Positions 21,203 through 32,019 of a DNA stretch of 64,000 bases are shown here, piece by piece. Position 1 is the first letter of the stretch; every line of letters starts with the position of its first letter. The translations under genes and the position numbers were made by a program. The stretch is from positions 744,001 through 808,000 of the forward strand of contig JANUWI010000004.1 of assembly GCA_025504975.1 (NCBI GenBank), written 5' to 3'. Source of the stretch: Plenodomus lindquistii (lineage: Eukaryota > Ascomycota > Dothideomycetes > Pleosporales > Leptosphaeriaceae). Below the pieces are notes generated by a model. It was not told where the DNA came from. It was given only the letters and a program-made list of their open reading frames with translations, and did no database searches.

Positions 21203-22811
21203 TAGGGTTGGCACGCCAAGCCTGTATAGAACGTATATATACGTATATATATGTATATATACATAAGGCCGCTAAAGATGTATACTAGGCTAAATTCTGC
21301 TAACTATATAGACGTATTTTATATAAAAAATATAGAGTTTAGATTATATCTATTTTTAGCTATTAGCTATTAATATTTTAACTTTAAATAATTTTATTAT
21401 TATCTATTTAAATTATTTACTATTAAAACTACTATTTTATTATACCTACGCTATCTAATTTACTATAGTAGTATATTAAAGTTACACTACGCCTAAACTA
21501 TTTTAATTTATAGATAAAATATTATTACTATTTTAAAATTTAGTATAGTAATTTACTATTACGTGTTATAGAATATTTTTTAAAGTGTTTAAAACTATCT
21601 AAAAAGCTGTATAGAAAGAGTTATAAAAGCTCTACTAGTAGCTTTAGCTATAGAGAATTTCTATTAAAGCGTTAATATACTCTACTATTAGAGTATATAA
21701 TAATACTAGTAGATTAACACGCTACTAATAAATTATTTATAAAAGCTATATATAGCTTTAGAGTTTTTTTTAACTTTATTAGTATTACTTTTATTATAAC
21801 GCGTTATAATTTACTTTTACTAAATTAAAAACTCTACTTTTAAAAAAATTCTATAGCTATTTAAATTTATTTATACTTTTTCTAGCTGCTATTAGCTTAC
21901 TAGTAGCCTATTTAATAAAATTTATAATTATATAAAAGTATAAATAGAGATAGTATTAAAAAAAAGCGCTAAGTAAATTATATTTATAAATAATAGCTAA
22001 ATAAATTTATATAATAAATTTTTTATTAACTATATTACTATAACACGCTAGTACGTAATTTTTTTTAAATTTAAAGCTTCTAGTAGCTAGCAGCACACTA
22101 GTAAAATAATATTTAGTAGGTTAAAATAAACTATTAAAAAGCTTAGTAATAGTAAAAAGGTAGTTATTACTATAGTTACTAATAATACTAGTAATATAAA
22201 AAAAGCTTTAATATTACTAAAAAAGTTTTACTTTAAATTTTATATAGCTAGCTACGCGTTTTATATTATTAATTTTATTATTAAAAACTTTTTTAAATAC
22301 TTAAAATTTAAAAAGTACTATAAATTAGTAATAGCTTTTATAAAGTACTTTAAAGCGTTATTTATTATACTTAGATTTTTTAATAACGCTACTAAAACTA
22401 CTAATATATCTAGAAAAGCTTTATAACTATTTTTTAAAATTTAGTAGTAAAGCTAGGTAAATACTATTATAAACTTTCTAGCTAATAGATAATTTATTTT
22501 TACTATACTATATAACTTTAACGCGTGCCTAGAAACTTAGCTAAGCTTTTAATAATAAATAAAATATAAATTTATATAAACTCTAGTATATAATTTAAAA
22601 TTTTAGAAAAAGCTAAATACTATAAAGCTATTTCTAGAGCTATTTTTAAAAGTAACTATTACTCTAGAGTTAATCTAGCTAAAAGTAAGCTATATATACG
22701 CGTACTTTTACTACTTTATAAAAATTATAAAGTTAACTATAATACTAGATTTAGGTAATATTATTAATATTATTAGTCTACGTTTTATTTAGGCCTACTA
22801 TTTAGTATATA

Positions 22812-22875
22812 ACGTACTCCACGGGCGAGTGTCCCACACGGGCGAGTGTCCCAGCCATGCCAAGACCCCACCAAA
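22812..22875 (+). repeat. 64-bp terminal inverted repeat, left
   Basis: Perfect inverted match to 24610-24673. It contains two direct copies of a 17-bp unit starting ACGGGCGAGTGTCCCA (22821-22837 and 22838-22854, last base differing), which could be paired transposase-binding sites. Confidence 0.93.
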
Positions 22876-22940
22876 ACGTACTCTTGCAACAGTACTGCAC
22901 GACAAGCAACAACAGTACGTAGAAATCGTAGTAAGCCAAT

Positions 22941-24593
22941 CTATTCAGAAATACACTCTACTTCTTGCTTGCATGTGCGCGCGTTGTGCCTACCCTCACC
23001 GCAGCGTCTACAGCGCCGTTGGGTGGGTTCGCCTCCTTTAGCGCGCACCCTCTTCGACGCCTTCTTCCCATCACCACGCGCCGCAAACTCCTTTAGAGTT
23101 GTCAAGCGTAGGCCCTCCTCGACCGTAAGGGTACCCTGCTTCTGTACCCGCTTCCTCTTGTGCGATTTACGTCGCGTGGCGGCCTCATTCGCTGCTTGAA
23201 GCTCAAGGTTGCGTTTTTGCATCAACACCATTGAGTGCGCCATCATCTCAGCTCCTTTGGTGAACTTTGCAAGCGCATCTACCATGGCGGTTGGCGAGCT
23301 ATCCACATGGCTTCGAATCCTCTCTTCAAGGAGCTTCGATTGCGACCCAAATTGCAGGGTATTGCTTGGGGTCTGGGAGTGCCAGGGCTCATTGTTGACG
23401 GCAGGGGGTGACGGCGTACGCAGCTTGATGTCAAGGCCAGATATCACAGCCTCTGGGTCAAAGGGAACCAAGCCCGCGCCTCGAAAGCCTCCCTGGATAT
23501 TGCTTTGACTAATGGCAGCATTGAAAGCAGCAATAAAGCACGGCAAGAACTCGATCTTGGTGATGTGGTTGATCCGGTTGCGCATCAGATTCTCGGCTTG
23601 GCGGCCATACGCCTTCTTCAGAGGCGCAAAACAACCAACGTCAAGCGGCTGCAGGAGGTGCGACGAATGAGGAGGCATGCAGAGGGTCATAATCTTGTGT
23701 TCCTCGCAGTACTGGTGGAACTCAAGCGAGTTGTGGCTCTCATGACCGTCGACTATGAGCAGACGTACTGTGCCAACAGTACGCTCTTTTGTGTGCTTGT
23801 CAAAGTGCTTTAACCAGTCTAGACCAAGCCCATTGTCTGTCCAGCCGTTCTCAGAGACTGCAAGAGCCCAGTCCCGAGGCAGGCTGGGCTCCTTGTACCA
23901 GGCAGAGAGGTGGTGCTTGCCGGCAAAGATGATGAAGGGAGGGATAGCCCACCCCATCGCGTTGATGCCCTGGATCACTGTAGTCCACTCCCGGTTGCCC
24001 TGCTGCACCGATTTTGGACGCCCTTGATAGTCGGCACCTGTGACAACTGCCCCAGTTGATATGACGCCCATCATGAAGCCTGTCTCGTCGAAGTTGTAGA
24101 TGTCTTCGTCCTGGATGCCGTACTTGGCTTTGGTATTCTCCACAAGCCGGAACCAGTCGCCTATTATCACTGGGTCTTCACAGAGGGCTCTCTTGTAATC
24201 TTACTTGCGATTAAACTTCACTTTAAGCTCAGGGCGACGCTTGACAAAGGTTGCAGCCCAATTCTTGCCAGTAGGGTCGCGGTGTCGGGCTTCGAGCAAA
24301 GAATCAGCCATATCTTTAACAGCAGCGAGCTGGGGCGGAAATCCTCTCGCAGCGAGGTCAAGGACATGCTTTACAATCACCTCCTCTTCAGTCTTAAGCA
24401 GCTTCATTGAGTTAGGCTTGCAATCGCGTCGGGGTTGCTTTCCAGCGCGTCGTCGTAAGAGGGTCCTTCGGCAGACGTTATAGGTAGCTGCAGCCTGTGG
24501 CACAGTACGTGTCGCGTCTCTTTGGATAGCCTGTATAGCAAGCTGTATCTGAGATTCGTCTGAAGACTTCTTTACGTTGTTGCGTTGCGACAT
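22941..24593 (-). pseudogene. Pogo-type DDE transposase with one nonsense codon
   Basis: From the ATG at 24593 to the stop at 22941 is one frame of 551 codons, broken only by TAA at codon 131 (24201-24203), right after FNRK. Relatives usually have a Tyr at that position, so a single base change may account for it. The N-terminal part is helix-turn-helix DNA-binding (AAATYNVCRRTLLRRRAGKQ, then KNWAATFVKRRPELKVKFNRK in two helices). The catalytic domain shows three aspartates in IYNFDETGF (D169), LLIVDGHESHNS (D282) and LLQPLDVGCF (D318), a DD35D spacing. The C-terminus has a basic stretch and a zinc knuckle CRRCGEGRHNARTC (CX2CX4HX4C). Without readthrough the gene cannot make a full transposase; the ends could still be moved in trans. 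Confidence 0.88.
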
Positions 24594-24609
24594 TGATGGT
24601 AGTATGAAG

Positions 24610-24673
24610 TTTGGTGGGGTCTTGGCATGGCTGGGACACTCGCCCGTGTGGGACACTCGCCCGTGGAGTACGT
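24610..24673 (-). repeat. 64-bp terminal inverted repeat, right
   Basis: Perfect inverted copy of 22812-22875, including the internal 17-bp direct repeats. Confidence 0.93.
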
Positions 24674-25330
24674 TATAGTAGTTTATATTTATAATATATA
24701 GGCTTATAAAAAGTATTCTATTATTATTACTCTAGCTATATTTAATAAGATAAATAACTATTTTAGCTATTACTTTAATAGTAATTTTAATATAGCTAAA
24801 AAAATATTAAAAAAGTTATATAACTATATAGTTATAAAAAAAAATTTTAGTAATTTTATTAATTTAGCTTTATATATAAAGTATAGTAATCTAGCTAATT
24901 AGTAAATTAATTAGAACTATAGTAATTATTTTAAAAAGTTTATAATCTACTTATTTTTAATTAACTTTATAATAGGTATAGTAAAATGTAATTAAAGTAC
25001 TTACAGCTTTTTATATTTAAAAATTTATAATTAGATAAAAAATAAATAAATAAAAAAGTTTATATATATATTTTAAAACTTTTATATATATAATAATTTA
25101 GTATCTACTTTACTACTATATTTTATAGAGGATAAAATTAAGTAGATTAATAATAATAAATTTAAGCTAATTAATAGTAAAAAAGCTATTATAGTAGCTA
25201 CTTTGAAAAGCTTAGAATATTTACTTTTTATAGACTAGCTTGCTAAGAAATATACGTTATATACGTGTATATATACGTTGTATACATATACACGTATATA
25301 ACGTTCTATACGTTCTATACACCAACCCTA

Positions 25331-25338
25331 CACCCGCC
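25331..25338. repeat. Right 8-bp target-site duplication of hAT element
   Basis: CACCCGCC, matching 21195-21202. Confidence 0.85.
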
Positions 25339-26106
25339 CGAGATAGGCCAGCACCACATGGCCGCTCGGAGCCTCATGCCGACAGCCGACCTCAACACCT
25401 GGGCGCCGTCAATTGAATCACATAATTACCGACGTTGCTCCGCCAGACATCAGAATTGAAGCCTGGATATTTGTGTCTTGAGCATGTTAATGTCAAAGTG
25501 TCTCTCGGAGCTCGGAACCCAAGATATCCACCGAGCGGCATGTCACCCCGCCTCCGCACTTTGCTAACATGCCTTCCCCGCTTTCTTTGACATGGCAGCA
25601 AACCCAAATCAATGGCACGACTGGGGATGGCAGAGTCCCTTGACCGTCTGCCCTGTTCGAATGGAGTGAACCTTGCGACGATGAAGATGATCGTCTACGG
25701 CTGCCGAGGTGCGACGGCGACAAGAGTTTGCATATGATACAGGCGCAGTACTCACACTTTGACGCGACTGTCTCCAACACGGCATAGCGGACACTGGTGG
25801 GTATACTAGTATGCTTAGCCTTCAAATTCGCGACAATGAATGGCTCCCGCGAACGATCGGCTCCCTAGGCATCCCGAGTGCGGCCATCAATCGAGACAAA
25901 CCCGCTGGTCGATGGTTTCACACAGATGCTGTGCCACGAGAACAGTGTCTAGGTATGCATGTGAAGGGCATCGTCTACTCAAGCGCCCGGGTAGTCTGTT
26001 AGCCACGTGATTTGCCACTCGCCCAAATGGCCGCCAATTGTGAACCATGTGGGTAACAGAATACCCGGGCACACGAGTACATATGGAGCGCTGATCCTCG
26101 CCTGAG
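25339..26106. other. Intergenic region upstream of the P450
   Basis: 768 bp of ordinary composition between the hAT element and the P450 start. Short minus-strand frames (25,390-25,825) carry no recognisable domain. Presumed P450 promoter. Confidence 0.5.
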
Positions 26107-27725
26107 ATGACCCTGAACACCGACACTTGGCCCAAGATGTTTGGAATTGACCCTCCACAGCTCACTACACCCTACCTCATCGGTGCGGCAATAATCTTTT
26201 TCGTGGGCTATCGTATCTTCAAGTCGCTCTCCCTCGATGCGCGAATCCGAAAGCTTGGTGCACGAGCACCTGTCCGCACCTCATATGCACCATGGGGCCT
26301 CGATATCGCGTACGATATCGTGACCAATCAGATAAACAACACAACATACCAGATGTGGGTAAAAATGTTTGACAGGTGGGGTGGTGATTTTCGTGGATTC
26401 ACCGTCGAGGCAGGTGTGGGCGAGCGTGTCATTTTGACCGCGGAACCAGAGAACATCAAGGCGATTCTGGCGACACAATTCAAAGACTACGGCAAGGGGG
26501 AAAAGTTCAGACAAGACTGGCATGCGTTCTTGGGCAACGGCATCTTCACGACAGACGGGCAATTGTGGCACAACTCGAGGCAACTCATCCGCCCGCAATT
26601 CGTCAAGGACCGTCTCAGCGACATCGACATCTTCGAAGAGCACACGCAGGTCTTGATCTCAAAGATTGAGCATGGAGGGGATGTCGACACAATGGACATG
26701 ATGTTCAGGTTCACGCTCGATGCTGCCACCCACTTTCTTCTCGGCCAAAGTGTAGAGAGCCTTGACAACTCTCAGACCAAATTCGCAGATGCTTTTGGCA
26801 ACGCCCAGCGCATCCAAGCCATCATCGCCAAAGTAGGGTGAGTAAACCTCTACTCTCCAACACAACACCACAAGCTAACCACATCCCCAGCCCCCTGGGC
26901 TGGCTCGTCCCGCGCCAAAGAATGGGCTTCTATTCCTCCATCGACACAATCAACGACTTCGTCTCCACCTTCATCGACAGAGCGCTCCTCTTGTCTCCCA
27001 CTGAACTCGAAGCGAAATCCAACCACGAGTCAGACTACACCTTTCTCCACGCCATCGCCTCCTACACCCGCGACCGTGCCACCCTGCGCGACCAGCTCGT
27101 GTCCATTCTGCTTGCTGGCCGCGACACCACAGCTTGTACCTTGACATGGGTCATCTACTACCTCTCTACGTCGCCCACCATCCTGTCGAAACTGCGCAAG
27201 GAGATCATCGACACGGTCGGATTGTCTGAGAAGCCTACATACGAGAACCTGAAGAATTTGAAGTATCTACAGCATATTCTCAACGAGACTTTGAGGCTGT
27301 ACCCCGTGGTACCGTACAATGTTCGCATGTCCCTCAAAGACACCACGCTTCCTACCGGCGGCGGTCCAGATGGCACATCCCCCATTGGCATCCTCGCCGG
27401 CACACCGATAGGCTACAGCACACTGGTCATGCAGCGCCGCGCAGACTTGTACCCTGACCCGTCCACTGGGTTTCCCGACCCCGCAGCTTTCGTGCCCGAG
27501 CGCTGGGACAATTGGACGCCGAAGAGTTGGACGTACGTGCCGTTCAACGGGGGCCCACGGATCTGCATAGGACAGCAGTTTGCGCTGACGGAGATGGGTT
27601 ATACGCTCGTGAGACTGTTCCAGCGGTTTGAGAAGGTGGAGAATAGGATGGGTGGTGTGGAGCCGGGATTGCATGCGGATATTGTGTTGCAGCCGGCCAA
27701 GGAGATTAGGGTTGCTTTTCATTGA
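26107..27725 (+). CDS. Cytochrome P450, CYP52-like
   Basis: Exon 1 is 26107-26837, the intron is 26838-26890 (53 nt, GTGAGT, GCTAAC, CCCAG), and exon 2 is 26891-27725, giving 521 residues. An N-terminal membrane anchor (YLIGAAIIFFVGYRIFKSL) is followed by the Pro-poor hinge typical of microsomal P450s. The I-helix oxygen-binding motif is ILLAGRDTTA, the K-helix ExxR is NETLRLYPVVPYNVR, and the haem loop is PFNGGPRICIGQQFALTE with the cysteine ligand. HAFLGNGIFTTDGQLWHNSR and RPQFVKDRL are characteristic of the CYP52 group, which omega-hydroxylates alkanes and fatty acids in the ER. Substrate is inferred from resemblance only. It is convergent with allantoinase; no biosynthetic cluster surrounds it. 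Confidence 0.9.
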
Positions 27726-28119
27726 GGGCGGAGTAATGTATAGGGATTTTGATGGAAGGTTTGAGCGCTATGTGAAGTGGGCTGTTTTGATTAGGTACCA
27801 TTGTGAGCGGCACTGGCTTGAGAAGTCTTTGTGCATGTGCTCCTTACGACGATATGGAGAGACACGTATTATGGTCCGGCACGAGGCCTTGAGCCCATCC
27901 AGTGAAGACGTGAGGGATGGACGACAGGAAAAGTGTGCCTACTGTCACTCCTCCAAGCAGCTCGTGGTCTGTATTTGTGATGTATGTCGTTGTTCCTCAT
28001 AGCTATCTATGCGCCCTTGACGTTAGACTCTCATCATAATCATCCAAATATACTAAAAACGCCGTCTATGCAGATGGTATCCCCTTGTAATATGCAACTG
28101 TCTCATCATCATCCTCCCC
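27726..28119. other. Convergent intergenic region
   Basis: 394 bp between the stop codons of two convergent genes; 3' untranslated sequence presumed, nothing else seen. Confidence 0.5.
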
Positions 28120-29826
28120 TCACACCCTCGGCTCAAGCAACTGCTTCCCAGTCGGCCCCGTCTTCTCCATAAACCCATTTTCCCTCGTGAAGATGCGTTG
28201 ACCCCTGAGCCACGTCTCCTTCACAACACCCTTAAGCGTCTTATTCTCATACGGCGAGACCTTGTTGCGGAAAAGCATAGTGCTCGGCTCAACCTGTAGC
28301 ATATTAGCATGACATCGACATCGCAACCAAGTGCTTCAATTAGAACACGGGAAAGACATACCATGAACGTAGCGGCATCGTCAAAAACAACAATATCGGC
28401 GTCATACCCAACACCCAAGTCTCCCTTGCTCTTCTCCAGCCCAACCTGCAAAGCGGTGTTCTTACAGCACCAGCGCACAATCTCCTCTACGCTGAAATTC
28501 TCATCGCGTTTCGTGCCCTCGGTCCACAAAATGGGAAGCCCCAACCCAACACTAGAAATGCCGCCCCACGCGCTGAAGAAATCGCCCTTCTCTTCCGGCC
28601 CTTCCATTTCGCCCTCGGAGCTCTCGCAGGAATCGCAGTTCTTATCATGGCCCGGCTTGCGCGGTGAGGGCTTCTTGGGCGCAAGGTGTGCGGGGAGAAG
28701 TTTGATTTCTGGGGTGCAGGGTGAGTGGTCTGAGACGACGGTTTTGATTACGCCGTCGGCTAGGTCTTGGAAGAGTTCTTCCCAGAGGCCGTCTTGGTTT
28801 GATTGCGAGCGGATGGGGGGACAGCACTTGTGTCTTGTGTCGCCTTCTTGAATACCCTCGGCGGCGAGCGCAAGGTAGTGGAAGCAGGTCTCTGCGGTGA
28901 TTTTGACGCCGTTTGCGCGGGCTTGGCGGAGCATGGGGATGGCTTCGATGGCGGAGAGATGCACAATGTGGAGTTGGAGGTCTGGTGCTAGGTGGGCGAG
29001 AGAGAGGATCTGGGCCACGGCACAGGTCTCGAAGGCTGGGGGCCGGCTTTCGAGGAAGGTGGAGTAGGTTGTTAGGGGGCCTTTGGGGGCGAGGGGAGGG
29101 TGGGAGCGTTGGATGTTGTCGCCGACTGAGTCGGTGATTGGTGGGATCATTTCGGCGTGGAACATAAGTGTTGTTCTTGAGTCTTTGAGTTCGATGAGGG
29201 CTTTCTCAATGTCGATTGATGATACAGCAGGGAACTCTTCAACCTATGCAGATGTCAGTGTCACGTGGAATGTCACTGGTTCTGGGCATACTGACTCCAC
29301 TGTCACACAGGAAGCCCTTGAATCCTCGTACACCCGCTTTGACCAAATCTTTGAGATCCTTGTCGTTTCCAGGGATCACTCCGCCGTAGAAGCCCACGTC
29401 GACCCAGCATTTACCTTGAGCAGCAGCAACCTTGATGTTGAGGTTCTCTACGGTCGTGGTAGGAGGAATAGCATTGAGTGGCATGTCAATGACTGTAGTA
29501 ACACCTCCAAAAGCAGCAGCTCGGGTGCCAGTCCAGAAGCCTTCCCATTCTGTACGACCAGGCTCGTTGAGATGTACATGAGCGTCCACAAGACCGGGCA
29601 GGATGATGTTTGGTGAGTAGTCGGTGTATGCTGTACCCTCTGGGAAGTCTGATGCCGGAACTATTGAGTGAAAGATTGCGGTGATCTTGCCAGTAGCGTT
29701 CGATACTACGATGGTAGCTTCAGTCAGTCGACCAGCGACGACCGCTCTCGAAGAGGCGAAGACAGTGATTGGATGAGCCGGTTGGCTGTGTGGCATGGGA
29801 GGCGGTGTTGTTGCGTGAGGAGCCAT
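28120..29826 (-). CDS. Allantoinase
   Basis: Three exons: 29296-29826, 28362-29243 and 28120-28293, with introns 29244-29295 (52 nt; donor GTCAGT, acceptor CATAG) and 28294-28361 (68 nt), encoding 528 residues. The metal centre of the cyclic amidohydrolase family is visible: LVDAHVHLNEPGR (HxH), the carbamylated lysine in GVRGFKGFLCDSG, FHAEM, LHIVHLS and VVSDHSPC (metal Asp). The enzyme opens allantoin to allantoate in purine catabolism, supplying nitrogen. An acidic, Ser-rich insertion near EGEMEGPEEKGDF is consistent with fungal members. In fungi this gene is typically under nitrogen catabolite control, but no promoter claim is made here. Confidence 0.92.
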
Positions 29827-32019
29827 TTTGATGACTGATATCTTAAGAACGATGCGGTAAAGTGAAACGTGAGACCGCGGCGAAAATCGTGGAGTTTCTT
29901 AGCTCCGTATTGAGGGTATATGAGCTATATACAGTATGAATCCGCTCTCGGCAAACGCGGGGAAGTGGGTGTGGGATGTTCCTCTGCTGAGTTGCAGATA
30001 AGCGTTGATAAGGTGCCGTGGTGTTGCCCAAGTACAAAGAGGGAAGTGAGACTGTCAAAGAATACTAGACAGTGTTTCCGGAGCAGAGGTTATCTCTTGA
30101 GTAACAATGAGTTGTAGGAATAGGCTTTTGCAAATACCAAAACGCCAAAATCTGGGGTACAGTTTCTTATCTACCCATCGATTTGGCCCATCCGAGATCT
30201 CCCTCGAGGCCGAACCCGGGTATGGCTAGCACACCGTCAGGGCCCGTGTAGTCGGCCAGCCTAGAAAGTGTTACTCGATAGGAACTCGAGAATCATACTA
30301 GCTCTCGGTATGGCTACGTGAGCCAATCGAGCTTGACTAAACTGGTCCAAGTTCCGCGCAACGAAGCGACTCGGTGTCGCGGTCGCCGGTGTCATGGACC
30401 TGGACACGATCCAGAATGATTTGTTCAGACCCTTCTGGCCCATACCAGATCCGTGTCACACGTCAATCTGCGACGAAGCTGTCCGAACCTGAGCCACACA
30501 TCTCTCCGGTTCTCGGGTGCGGTACATTCTTTCACCGGTTTACGAGTGTTGAGGGACGTGCGTATGGTACTGATAAGAACACGCAAGGGGTTTGGCCGCC
30601 GTTGATAAAGAGCAATGATCGGCCCGATCGGACTACCAAAATTAGCGCAGGTACGATTCAGCGTAACTGCCTATTAAGGCGATACTCCCATCAGCATCTA
30701 ATTGATACTGATTGAGGATGATTTCCTCCAACTTTCCGAATGCTCATGAGCCTTCAAGCTGGCAGCACAGGGCTACTTTGCACCACTGCCAATGAGGTAC
30801 CAGCGAGTTCTCTGAGTTTCGAGCTAATCCAGAACTACCGGAGAGGCTAGGAGTTGTCAACCAGCGTACGTCTCAACACGCCTTAACGATTACTCTATAC
30901 TCATCGAGTAAAAGAAACTGGCCTGCCAATCTCAGCCCTGCCGACCGCTTAGCTAGCCCAAACCCGAACGACGTAATTAATATCGGAGACGGCCGACGCG
31001 ACAGACCGCCCCGAGGTCGATTTCATTATACTGACTTCCGCTGGATGTAAAACTGAAGCCGTGAGCCCTGCAACTTTTCGTCAACATAGTCATGACCTGT
31101 TAATGCTGAACAAAAAATGTCCAAAGCCCAATCTCTTCCATGCTTCTCAAGACAAACTCGTTCGGAATTGACCGAAGCCCGCTCCTGGAAAATATCGAGC
31201 AGAGTCCGTCTGCGTCAGCGGCGAACTACGGCAGACAAGGCCATTATTATCGAGTAATGAGAAGAAGTGGTCTGGAGTTTCAAACACCAGTAGCGCGCCG
31301 AGTTTGCGCACACCGACCAGACACAGCTGCATCAAGCTCGCTTGTACATCGATCGCCAACAAATTTCCAAGTCACTCTGAGCTGTAGGGCGTGCACGGCT
31401 GAATACGAGCCGGGCGATATCGTAGCCTCATGGGTGGATGCCTTGACTTCGAAGGCTGGGTGTTCAGCATGGTGCGCAAGACGTCTGCGTCGTTTATCGG
31501 GAATATGCACAGCGGAACATGTTCCCCCCCGCACACTACGTTCCGAGCGACGGAGGGAGCACCGCATCTGACACAGGCACGACAGGTACCATTTCCTCGG
31601 TTCTAGGACGGACGACTGCAGGACACAGGTTGTCGATAGGAAAGCGCGCAACCCGCTGTTGCGCAATAGATTAAATGAGGACTCAAGGTCCGGAGCGTTG
31701 CAAGGTGCACCAACATCGCGAGTGTATTGCGAACTTGCGATATCCAATATTGCTGCTTGGAACGCCTGCTAGTTGCGACTCCGTCAACGAATGCATTCAT
31801 CAACCAGCCACAGTTCGCTGCAACGTTAGCCTGCAGAAAAGAGATCGGGATGAGTAAGTGGAAAGATTGCATTCCTGTCTGGGGACCAGCATGCCTGCGC
31901 CGGCCATTGTACAGACTGCCGTACGTTTGGAGTGGGAGTGCGCCTATCATAGAACCGAAGGCACACTCGACACGCAAGCCTGTAGATTTTCCGGATGTCC
32001 TTTCATGCCGAGGACGCAC
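29827..32019. other. Long stretch without a recognisable gene
   Basis: About 2.2 kb of ordinary composition. Open frames on both strands between 31,140 and 32,060 overlap one another and read as compositionally arbitrary protein. The stretch 30,120-31,100 is dense with stops in every frame. It may be decayed sequence; no repeats or RNA genes were recognised. Confidence 0.4.

Larger units (their letters stand above)
22812..24673 (-). mobile_element. Fot1/pogo-type (Tc1/mariner superfamily) DNA transposon, nested
   Basis: A 1,862-bp element flanked by TA at 22810-22811 and 24674-24675, the standard target duplication of this superfamily. The ends are perfect 64-bp inverted repeats (22812-22875 and 24610-24673). 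Base composition is ordinary and abruptly different from the AT-rich hAT sequence on both sides, so it inserted after RIP of the host or escaped it. It carries one transposase gene on the minus strand. Confidence 0.93.
21203..25330. mobile_element. RIP-degraded hAT transposon (about 2.26 kb without nested insert)
   Basis: The element is bounded by inverted ends TAGGGTTGG (21203-21211) and its complement CCAACCCTA (25322-25330), flanked by an exact 8-bp duplication. A 15-bp subterminal inverted repeat (TGTATAGAACGTATA at 21223-21237, complement at 25307-25321) lies just inside. The left end has an extra 11 nt between the two repeats. The interior (about 21,240-22,810 and 24,676-25,300) is extremely AT-rich with CpA and TpG nearly absent, as RIP leaves, and stops in every frame. 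Subtracting the 1,862-bp nested element and its TA duplication leaves 2,264 bp, short but possible for a hAT with a transposase gene; no transposase remnant is readable. The superfamily call rests on the ends and duplication, not on protein. Confidence 0.8.

Noticed and set aside
22829..23041. Plus-strand ORF at the left end of the pogo element
   Set aside because: It begins with the peptide encoded by the terminal repeat and then runs antisense to the transposase; a mirror-image artefact.
26107..29826. Secondary-metabolite cluster around the P450
   Set aside because: No backbone synthase, transporter or pathway regulator nearby; the neighbours are purine catabolism and a transposon. The MDR reductase is 20 kb away.
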